DNA from: Symbiodinium natans | Lineage: Eukaryota > Sar > Dinophyceae > Suessiales > Symbiodiniaceae | Reading direction: 5' to 3' | Length of the DNA stretch: 64,000 nt | NCBI GenBank assembly: GCA_905221605.1 | Contig: CAJNDS010002313.1 | Span: forward strand, 1,043,105-1,107,104 | Shown here: piece by piece, positions 29,740-38,589 of the stretch | Position numbering within the stretch: position 1 is the stretch's first letter | Layout of the letters: each line of letters opens with the position of its first letter | Program-made: the position numbers and the translations under genes | The notes under the pieces: generated by a model | Seen by the model: only the letters and a program-made list of their open reading frames with translations | Databases searched by the model: none | What the model was told of the DNA's origin: nothing

Positions 29740-30350
29740 CTTCACTCTTAACCCTGAGACCTCAACCCACCTCTAATCCGTTCTGAAAACCCTCAACCGA
29801 AACCCTCAACTCTAAACCCTAAACCATGTGTCTCCGGTCTCTAGGCTCTCTTGGGTTCAGGTCTTGAGGCTTTTGAGAGCTCCAGACCCTTCTCGTACAG
29901 TGCTGGCCCAAAACAGAGCACCCTTAAACCCAAAAGAACAGTCCAAGCAGCGCAGACCCAAATCCTGAAACCTGAAACCCAGAACTCGAAACCCGAAAGC
30001 CTATACCCACAAACCTGATACCTGAACCAGAACCCTGAACCAGAACCCTGGCAATGAACCCACCCCTAAGCCCTGGAACCTTACACCCCAACCATAACCC
30101 CTACTGTTGCTATCCCAAAAGACAGCACTCTTGAACCCAAAAAAACAATCCAAGCAATGCAGACCCAAATCCTGAAACCTTAAACCCAGAACCCGAAACC
30201 CTATAACCTAGAACCTAAAACCTGAACCAGAACCCTTCAAACCTCAACCATGACCCCTGCTGTTGCCACCCCAAAAAAGAGCACCCTTAAACCCAAAAGA
30301 ACAGTCCAAGCAGTGCAGACCCAAAATCTGAAACCTGAACCGGAAATTTT
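29740..30350. repeat. Decayed repeats, three copies
   Basis: Segments with AACCCAAAAGAACAGTCCAA and GCAGACCCAAATCCTGAAAC recur near 29908, 30116 and 30273, separated by degenerate CCTGAAACC units. They resemble introns or pseudogene spacers; no coding was seen. Confidence 0.6.
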
Positions 30351-30845
30351 TAAGCCTGAAGCCTGAAGAGGATTCAACTTGAAACTACTTCCACGAATGT
30401 TTCTCGAGTTACACCCAAAGCACAATTCCAAAAAATCGCATTTTCGCTGTGGCGGGAGCACTATTTCGAGCCTGAGTTGTCTCAGCCATAACGTCAAAAA
30501 AAACGACGAGCCGAAAATCGCTGTTTGAAAGTTCAAGATGGGGTATGAGGAAAACGCGCCCGCGCCTAGGCGAGAGCGCCATTTCGAGCAAAAAAACATC
30601 CAAAACTTCAAAAAAAAAGACCCCCTGGAAAAAACACAACCAAAAAAACGATCAGGCTTCGAGCGAAAATGCATTTTTCCGAAAAAATGACCTAACCCTT
30701 CGGTGTTTTCGAGGCCTCCAAATGCTGCGGTCATGACGAAAATGAGTGTTTCGCTTGGGTTTTTGGCCCCCGACGCGAAAAATGTAAACACAAAATGTGT
30801 TCACTCACACGGCCTCTTCTGGGCGCCGCCACCTAGTTTTAGTTT
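30351..30845. other. Unassigned AT/A-rich unique sequence
   Basis: Runs of A and CGAAAA-type motifs. A minus-strand frame of about 184 residues ending at 30237 spans it but is Phe/Ser-rich with no recognisable motif. I see no firm feature. Confidence 0.35.
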
Positions 30846-30849
30846 TAGT

Positions 30850-31285
30850 ATTCATTCGCGACCTCCAGAAATGCTGTAGCTTGATGTAGGAGGTGCGCCT
30901 TGACTTTACGAGCTTCTATGGCGTGCTTAGTGGCCTTTTCCCACGTAACCTGTATTGGTGTCAGTGGTTACGGGGACCGGGGAGCCATCTGCAAAATATA
31001 GGACCTGGGGGGCGTCGGCGTTGTACTCCAGTAAGACTGTTTTTTCTTTGTTCAGCAGCATCCCGTACAGGGTGGCTTCTACTTCAATAGCCTTAAGTAT
31101 GTCGTTCATTTGTGGCTTTGTAACCGAGATGAGAAGCGTGTCATCGGCGTATTCCAGGTCGTATACTGGCTTGCCTACCGACCATGAGTTAGTGGGAGTG
31201 CCATGTATACGGAGCCTATGGTCTACATCGAAGAAAAGTACTGTCATAACCATAATAAATAAGTAGGGGCAACACCCGTTGCCTT
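30850..31285 (-). mobile_element. LINE reverse-transcriptase fragment (YADD)
   Basis: Minus strand from about 31283 reads GNGCCPYLFIMVMTVLFFDV, a worn form of the QGCPLSPYLF block, then LEYADDTLLISVTKPQMNDI, the catalytic YADD block, then GMLLNKEKTVLLEYN. The frame stops at 30927. A shifted frame continues for about 25 codons towards 30850. A stop lies just upstream (TAG before KGN). The fragment is truncated at both ends and cannot be active. It starts about 35 bp past the end of the broken gene at 31318-34306. Confidence 0.85.
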
Positions 31286-31317
31286 TCTAGGACTCGACCC
31301 CCCTGTTCTCGCAGAGC

Positions 31318-34306
31318 TAGTCACTCTGTGCTGCCAGCGGCAACCAGCTGCACCAGCGTGTCGCTGAGAGCCTGGTTCGCTGCCCTGGCAAGTCCGGTAC
31401 CTCCTGTGGCGCGTTCGGGGATGCACGCCTCGAAAGTTGCTGTCAGCCGCTCGGGGGCCGTGCCCCCGACCGGGGCAAAGACGAACACCTGGACGTAGAG
31501 ATCCTCTAGTAGCCCGACTCTGGGAACCACGGCCAGGGTGGAGTTCCAGCCGAAGTTGTTGCAGTAGTCGGTCGGGTCGTAGAGGGGCCTCATTGCTGAG
31601 CGGTAGAAGCGTGAGGTCCCGAGTCCAGCCGCAAGCACTGGCAGTGAGAGGACGCCGTCGTTGGTGTACTGGTCGCCTGTGCGTAGGCCACTTGGGCAGA
31701 GTTCCCTTGGCCAAACGCAGACACCTTGACTCCTCCCCTCACACGATCGCTCGGCACTTGCTGTGGCCGAAGTGTCAGGTCTGGGTCCCGGTTCGGGTTC
31801 ACCGGCAAAGGGGTCCAGGGATGGATGAGTGCCCCCGCGTTGCCGGCGTTCCCTCTCGGGTAGGTGGTGTTCTGGGGCTGTGAGGTGGGCCGGTGTGAAG
31901 GTGGAACAAGCTCAGAGGGGGGGGCTTCTCGTTCCCGTACTTGAGAAGCTTCCCTCTCACCTGATGCACCCAGGCCAACCAGAAGCTGACCGGGAGCCGC
32001 TCAACAGCGACGAGGGCAAAGCAGGCTAGTTCCGCCCGCCCGGGGATGAACGGGTAGGGACCTCTCGCTGTCGATCCTCACCTTCAGCATCTCCAGGATC
32101 CACCTGAACATGCCCGGCATGGACGCCGCGACGGCGTTGAGAGTGTGGCAGTCCTGCTCCCCCCAGTACATGGGACAGATGCCCCCCATGCGTGCGAAGC
32201 ACGCTCCTAGGTAGCCCTGGGAGAGCGTCCTGTCTGCTTGTGAAGCAAGAAGGGCCCAGGCTGCAACAGTCGTCTCATCTTGCTCGTCGACCGTCAGGGC
32301 GATTGTGTGAGCCCCGGTCACGAACTTCAAGTTGCCGACACTGGCTGCCCACACCACTGCTGGGTGGAGTGGGGCGAGTTCGAGTGGGACGGTCGTCCTC
32401 AGGCCGTCTGCGTAGGAGGCCCAAGGCTGGTTTCCGTGCCCCAGGCCCCGGTGATTCTGAGCCTGTTTGCAGTGCTCGCATCCTGCAGGAAACCGGCCCG
32501 CCGCAGCCTCTGTGCACGGGGATGCAGGTGGAACCAATCTGAGTCTCCCCAGGGCGGCACGTCTTCGTCCCAGGCTGAGGTGATCGACTGCCACCACCAG
32601 GGTCTCTAAGCTCGAAAATCTGGTCGAAGAACGGGTAGGCCTGATCGAAGGCCACCCCGCGTCGGCCAGCACGAACTCTCCCTCAGTGCGCTCTTCCAAC
32701 CAGTGGCTGAGGTACTGCATCTGCCTGGGGTTGTGTCTGAGGTGGTCTGGACGTAGCGGAGCCAGATTTGCTTCTCGACCCTACCCCACAATGGCCACAT
32801 GCCAGCTTCCTGGCTCTCCAAACCCTCGATGAAACGCTCGTAAAAAATTTAGAGCATTGTTCAGTTGGACAGCCAGCCAGTGTGAGGCGTCGGCAGCGAT
32901 GTCCTCTGGCAGATCTGGCCCTGCATGCCACTGGTTGTCCCGGTACCACCTGTCCTCTGACCACTGGGCTGCTTGGGCAAGGACAAGGACTGCACGGATT
33001 TCTGCAGTCCGTCGAGCCTCTTCCCGCAACTCTTCTGCCAAGGTGGCACAGACAGTGAGCCACTGAACCCGGTTGGGTCTGGCCCTCTCGTCGGCGACCC
33101 TTCTGAGTGGGCTCAGCTTCCAGCCACCCTGGTTGGTGAAGAAGTGCTCCGCAGCAACGAAGTGTTCAGAGGGTCCCTGCCCAAGCACCGAACCTGTCTT
33201 CTGGAGGAAGCAGGCCACGACGAGCCAGTCACGCCAGCGAGGGGCGCCGACGGGTGGGAAGGGGCCGATTGGCTGGGCGGTCCAGTCTCCACCGACTTGG
33301 ACTGCCTGGTGCGTCCTGGAAAGGGGTTTTCCGCCACAAAATCAAACTGCACCTCTCCAGCAAAGGAGAGCAGGATGATGTAGGCCAGGAGCACTCTCTG
33401 TGCCGTTGAGCCGGGGGGGAGCTCGTTGAAAAGCCCGGGCGGGATTGGTTGTGGCACTCCCTCTGGGAAGTTCTGCCCGGGGCCGGGAGGCCTTGGAGTT
33501 CTCCACCAACATAGGTCCGCTGCTGGGAAGCGTTCCACGAAAGAACTCGGGCCAGAAGTCCACGGCAGCAGACCCACTCCTGCAATGACCCGTAGGGCCA
33601 AGACTTCAATCGGGACAAGAAGCAGCTGTCCAATCTGCTCAAGGTCCCTCGCCAAAGTGGAAAGTGCCTTTGCAGTTCCCGCCAGGGCCTGGAAGTTCGT
33701 TCCCACTCCCGCTCCTCCGACGCCAACCGTGAGGTTGACCCACAACAGGCTGACCTGTGCCTCAGTTGGCACCTGGCCCAGCCTCAGGTCTCGCCGCAGC
33801 AGTTGTCTGCTCAGATCGGAAGACAGGACTGGCATCTCTGTGGCAGCACTGTTCCGTACCTCCACCACAGGCCCTGACACTTCAGCTGGTTTCCAGGCTG
33901 GACAGGGCCACTTCGCCTCTCTGATCATGCCTGCGACTTCACGCAAGTAGGGTGACGCCACGGGTGCTCCTTGCTTGGTCATCACCTCCCAGGCCGTCTT
34001 GAGGTCTTCGGCCCCGACCTGCTCGGGCAAACCGCTGGATCCTGTGGCTTGCACGCCCTTCCCTTCCTGGTCTTTGGGGTTAGGCGTGGTCCGGTCTCCA
34101 GGGGCGGAATCGGAGGAATGCTTCGAGTGCGTAGCCACGGCCGCACTGGAAGCCTGCCTACGGGCCTGGTCCTCCGTCGCCTCTTCCTCAGCTTTCATGC
34201 CAAGGGCGCCTTCGTGTTCAGCCGGCGCTTCTGCGTCTGCCATTTCGGGTGACAGAACCCACAGCGTCAGTGAAGTAGTGTGAGAGGCCTGCTCACACCA
34301 CTCCAC
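31318..34306 (-). pseudogene. Broken large gene, unknown family
   Basis: Minus-strand coding character runs for 3 kb across several frames: 34306-33250 (start possibly at MADAEAPAEHEGALGMKAEE), 33218-32830, 32720-32030, then 31640-31321 ending VQLVAAGSTE and a stop. The N-terminal part is Ala/Glu/Pro-rich; later parts contain LLLVPIEVLALRVIAGVGLL and WYRDNQWHAGPDLPEDIAAD. The frame changes have no splice-like borders, so frameshifts are more likely than introns. There are no telomere-like repeats or hairpins inside, unlike the flanking genes, which suggests a later arrival. A structural protein of an integrated RNA virus is one possibility, but I recognise no motif and do not claim it. Confidence 0.4.
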
Positions 34307-34319
34307 TCAGAACGACGCC

Positions 34320-34882
34320 TGTAGTAGGTTTAGGGTTTAGAGTTTGGGGTTTAGGGTTTGGGGCTTGGAATTCTTTGTGGCGCGCCTAAACTCCCAAGAC
34401 CCTGGTGCCCCATGCCAACCGGAGAAGGCCAAAAGAAACCCGGACACCCCTGAACTAAAAACGTGTCGTAGACTTTAGGGTTTAGGGTTTCGGGTTTAGG
34501 GTTTGGGGGTTTCGGGGTTAGGGTTTAGGGTTTAGACAGACACCCTGAAACCTTACACCCTCCCTCAAGCCTTCAAGCCACCAGGCTCTAATGCCCTGAA
34601 GCCCTGAAATCGAAACCTCAGATGCCTGCCAAATACGAATGCAAACCAAGCGGAACACATCTTGGGTTTAGGGGAGTAGCGTTCCGGGTCCCCAAATGCG
34701 AGGCAGAAACACAACAACAAACACCCCAGAAGCCCAGAAGGAAAGTCTCAACAAAGGGCTTCAACCCCAAACCAACCTTAACCGCCCTAAGCTCTAGACC
34801 CTGAAACCCTGAACCCCAAAAACCCTGAACCCTAAACCTTAAACCCTAAACCCTAAACCCTAAACCCCCTAAAGATGCCAAA
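34320..34882. repeat. Telomere-like tracts with short spacers
   Basis: TTTAGGG and TTTGGGG units (34325-34365, 34475-34535), a unique spacer without a supported exon, then CCCTGAA/CCCTAAA units (34798-34870). Confidence 0.7.
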
Positions 34883-36560
34883 ATCAGCTCCTGGCCTCGG
34901 CGATCTCTTCGCGGAGCTCCGCCACGGTGATGGAGCCTCCGGGCCTTCGGCTCAAGGGAGGGTTTAGGGTTTAGGGTTTAGGGTTTAGGGTTTAGGGATT
35001 AGGGTTGCGGGTTTAGGGTTTAAAGGGTTTAGGGTATATAAAGGTTTAGGGGGATTTAGGGGGGTTTAGAGTTAGAGGGTTTTGTGGGTTTATAGAGTTT
35101 CTTTCAGCTCGACCGTCTTGTGAGGTTGCAACCACACACCGCACCAGGATTATCGAGACCACTTGGCTGCACTCAGGAGGGTAGCTATAAATTAAACTTG
35201 TAGCTGCCTTACATAAGAATCCCAATAAACCCAAAAAAGGTAAGGATCTAAAGTTACAGTAAAGTACCACAAAGACCAAGCGGTTGAAGCCTTCCACAAT
35301 CATGAGGTACTGGTTTGTGGTACCAAACGGCCTAAAAGTACTACAAATGAACCCTGTGAGAAACCTGCAAAGGGTCGTGTTTGGGAAGCGCAAGTTATAC
35401 TAGCCTATCCTGGTTTCGTTGTAGGGGCTTGGGGGTTCAACCCCATAGCTCAAATGTACAACTCACATCCAACGACTAGATGCCTAACACCGAACCTCGA
35501 AATTGCGAATTCTAAATTATCTTTGAACATCGTCCCCGCAGAGTCCCCCTTTCGAACCTTTACAATGTAAGCGACCCCAGTACTACTCAGTAACCCTAAA
35601 CCCTAAACCCCAAACCCAAACCCTAAACCCTAAACCCTAAACCCCTAGCCCTCTGTTGCCGAGGCCCTCCGGGCCTCGAGATCTCCATCCCCAGGTCGAC
35701 ATCCCCGGGCCCAACCAGTGGAAGGTTCCTGGGATGTCTTTTAGGGTTTAGGGTGTTTTAGGATTCTTAGGGTTTTGTGTTTGTAGGGTTTGGGGTTTAG
35801 GGTTTAGGGTTTAGGCGTTAGGGGTTAGGGTTTAGGGTGTAGGGTGTCCCCTCATAAAGCCCTCTGAAAAAATGTATTCCCAAAACTATGATCCTCTTAA
35901 AGCCCCAACAAGGGAAAATATTCCTAAAACTATGGCCCTCTTTATAACCCCCCCAAGAAGGGACCGTTGTACATAGAAAGAACTATAAGGGCCTTAGAGC
36001 CTAGGTTCAGAGGCTTCGGAGGCGCCACCTCGGGTGCGGCCTTTGCTTCGACTTTCGGCTTCGCTTTGGGCTTCCCCTTGGCCCAGGCTTTCATCTTCGC
36101 ACCGAGCTTGGCCGTCTGGTCCATGCGCCAGGGCACCTGTGTGGGTTTAGGGTTTAGGGTTTAGGGTTTGGGGTTTGGGGTTTGGGGTTTAGGGTTTAGG
36201 GTTTGGGGTTTAGCGTTTAGGGCGCCATCTTCGGCCCCTGAATAGAGGCCCCACATTCTTCAGGGTGCGCAGAATTTAGTCATAGGTTTTTTTTGGAGTG
36301 TGAGCTACGCTTGAGATCGGGCGCAGTGGCTTAAATAGGGGATCCCTAAAACAGACCCCCACAAGTGGGATTCCCTTATTAAAAGGGGCCCCCCAAGAAG
36401 GTACCTTATAAGCCCCAAACCCTCTTTTCGTAAATCCCAATATTTCGGAAACCACCAAGATGGGCCTTAATCTCCTCCTTGGGTTCGGGGGGCAGTAGAG
36501 CTGCCGGCGGCTTGGGCAGCGGCGGTGGCGGAGGATCCTCACTTCGTATAGGGCACTTCT
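34883..36560 (-). CDS. Proline/lysine-rich gene in small exons
   Basis: Minus-strand islands: about 36548-36482 (RSEDPPPPPLPKPPAALLPP), 36275-36215 (TLKNVGPLFRGRRW), 36136-36000 (VPWRMDQTAKLGAKMKAWAK... KPKAKPKVEAKAAPEVAPPK), 35725-35646 (RNLPLVGPGDVDLGMEISRP), 35170-35095 (QVVSIILVRCVVATSQDGRA), and a last exon 34960-34883 (SRRPGGSITVAELREEIAEA then RS and TGA). Each is bounded by telomere-like units or a hairpin. Phases were not solved for every join. Function unknown. The VPWRMD segment recalls the RMPWE motif of the neighbouring gene. Confidence 0.45.
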
Positions 36561-36568
36561 ACGCTTAC

Positions 36569-36682
36569 CTTGGGGACGCACTGAACCCCTAAACGGGCTG
36601 ATGGTTCCTATACCTTAATAGGAAAATATAGTAGTCCAGGGTACACGGTCCCAATTCTTGGGTTCATTTGGTCACCCCAAGG
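36569..36682. mobile_element. Hairpin element, family E, copy 1
   Basis: CCTTGGGGACGCACTGAACC at one end and GGGTTCATTTGGTCACCCCA at the other, with the family middle (GGTTCCTATACCTTAATAGG, TAGTAGTCCAGGGTACACGG). Flanks are TA and TG, so the target duplication is imperfect. Confidence 0.8.
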
Positions 36683-36729
36683 TGTAGGTCTTCTTGTTAG
36701 GCGTTGACGCAGCTGCACCCTTTCAGAAA

Positions 36730-38464
36730 TCATTCCTGCAAGCATCTGCACGAACAGACCGTCATAGTCATGACCATACCAGCCATACCCCTAAACTGTC
36801 GACCCCTACAAGTCCTTAAGCCATAAACAAAGCGCGAAACCGAAAACTGGCTACGCTCCTCAACAGGAAAGTTCTCATGCACGCTGACCTCACTGTTATG
36901 TTGCCAGAAGCCGGAACACAATAATAAGGCTCCGGAAGTATACCTTCGGGACCAAATGAACCCGAAAACTGGGACCATATACCCAACGCTACAATAATCC
37001 CTACTAAGGTACAGGACCATAAACCCTTTTGGGCCAAATAAACCCTGGACTACTATACTTCCTCTTAAGGTATAGGAACCATAAAGCCATTTTAGGGTTC
37101 GCGTAGTCCCCAAGGTAGAAAACCCTAAACCCTAACCCTAAACCCTAAACCCTAAACCCTAAACCCATGGAGTCCCCAAGGTAGGGCTCATGTTCTGTCC
37201 AAGCATCTTTCGGCACATGCGCCGCCTTGGAGGGCGCCTTGGGCGGCGGCGGCCGGTGCACCGCTGGACCCCCTGCCCGAGAGTTTAGGGTTTGGGTTTT
37301 GAGGGTTTAGGGTTTAGGGCTTCTAGGGTTTAGGGCTGCGGGTTTTTGCGTTTACACTCTATTCTGGCCATCTAGTGCCCTAGACCTTGGGGACCAGATG
37401 AACCCCAAAAGGGTTTATGGTTCGTATACCTGAATCGGAATGAGATTAGTATAGGGTATATGGTCCCAATTTTAGGGTTCTCTTGGTCCTTAGGGTAACT
37501 CCTCTTTGAAGGATCTTGGGCGTCTATTCAAGTCATGCGGAGGCTCTGCAGACGGAAGCTCTGTGTGGCATCTTGGAGACTTAAAACCGACAATTACAGA
37601 AATGTACTTAAAGATGTGTTCGTTAAGGGGAGTCTATACTACTTCGGGTATAAACAGGGTACCCCTATTTCGGGCAACACACACCACTCGATCCAAGGGA
37701 TGATGAGGAAAATTAGGGCGGGGACGTATTTGGCTCGTGTAGTCTGTGGGGATCCCCCTGAAACTGAACCCTAAACCCCAGACCCTAAACCCTGGGATTC
37801 TCTGGGTGGGTGGGCTTTTTCTCCAAAACATGATGAAAAAGCTCGACTAGTGAAAGCTAGTACATGAGCTGCTGAACCCTAAACCCTAAACCCTAAACCC
37901 TAAACCCTAAACCCTAAACCCTAAACCCTAAACCCCTAGCGATGTCAGGCCTACATCCACCCGAACCCGTCCCACGGCCTCCTGAGGAAGGAGCAGGAGG
38001 CAAGGGCGGAGGCGGCAAACTTACCTTGGGGGCCAAATGGACCCTAAAATTGGGTTTAGGGTTTAGGGTTTAGGGACCCTAAACCCTATACTGTACCACC
38101 ATAAGTCCCTATTAAGGTGTAGGAACAAATGAACCAAAAAAACTAGGACCCTCTACCCTATACTACGATTAGTCCCTATGAAGGTATAGGAGCCATAAAC
38201 CCTTTCAGTAAAATTCTGCCCCGGACTACAAGAATTCCGACTGGCGTTTAGGAACCATAAACCCTTGTAGTCCCGTTATACCCTGGACTACTATAGAATT
38301 CCCATTAAGGCTTAGGGTTTAGGGTTTAGTGTTTAGGGTTTAGGGTTTAGGGTTTAGGGTGGTATCGGAACCATAAACCCTTTTGGGGTTCGACTTCGTC
38401 CCCAAGGTACAGGCGGGGTTGGGACGTCTGCGGCAGCAGGAGCTTCGGATCCTGGGGCTGCCAT
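36730..38464 (-). CDS. Gene interrupted by three family E elements
   Basis: Minus strand. Exon 38464-38411 reads MAAPGSEAPAAADVPTPP (18 codons). Intron 38410-38025 (GTACC...CCAAG). Exon from 38024 reads VSLPPPPLPPAPSSGGRGTG... to about 37938. Further islands: 37852-37796 (LSLVELFHHVLEKKPTHPEN), about 37580-37500 (CHTELPSAEPPHDLNRRPRS), about 37275-37184 (AVHRPPPPKAPSKAAHVPKD...WTEHEP). Removing 37183-36943 joins this to 36942-36730 (YTSGALLLCSGFWQHNSEVS...CRCLQE, TGA), 71 codons, in frame. The 38464 ATG could instead be internal to the gene upstream. Pro-rich, no domain recognised. Confidence 0.5.
36943..37183. mobile_element. Family E element with a duplicated end and telomere tract
   Basis: Minus strand: exon ...GAGCCC, then TA, then CCTTGGGGACTCCATGG, a TTTAGGG tract, TA again and a second CCTTGGGGACTACGCG, then the rest of the element to CGAAGG and TA. 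Removing everything but one TA restores frame. The duplicated end around the telomere tract looks like a repaired break. Confidence 0.7.
37380..37496. mobile_element. Hairpin element, family E, copy 3
   Basis: CCTTGGGGACCAGATGAACC ... GGTCCCAATTTTAGGGTTCT with right end diverged to GGTCCTTAGG. It separates two minus-strand exon islands. Confidence 0.75.
38025..38410 (-). other. Intron formed by a family E element (GT-AG, phase 0)
   Basis: Minus strand begins GTACCTTGGGGACGAAG and ends TGGCCCCCAAG. GTA occurs at both exon borders (38410-38408 and 38024-38022), so a target duplication supplies the GT. The interior holds two TTTAGGG tracts and repeated TATACTACGATTAGTCCCTA-type modules. The join PTPP-VSLPPPP is open. 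Confidence 0.7.
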
Positions 38465-38580
38465 GTGTAGGGTTTAGGGTTTAGGGTTTAGGGTTTAGGG
38501 TTTAGGGTTCAGGGTTTGGGGTTTAGGGTTAAGGGTTTAGGGTTAAGGGTTTAGGGTTTGGGGTTTTGGGTTATAGGGCC
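38465..38580 (+). repeat. TTTAGGG array
   Basis: Mostly perfect units with a few TTAAGGG and TTTGGGG variants, between two minus-strand exons. Confidence 0.9.
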
Positions 38581-38589
38581 ATGCGTAAT

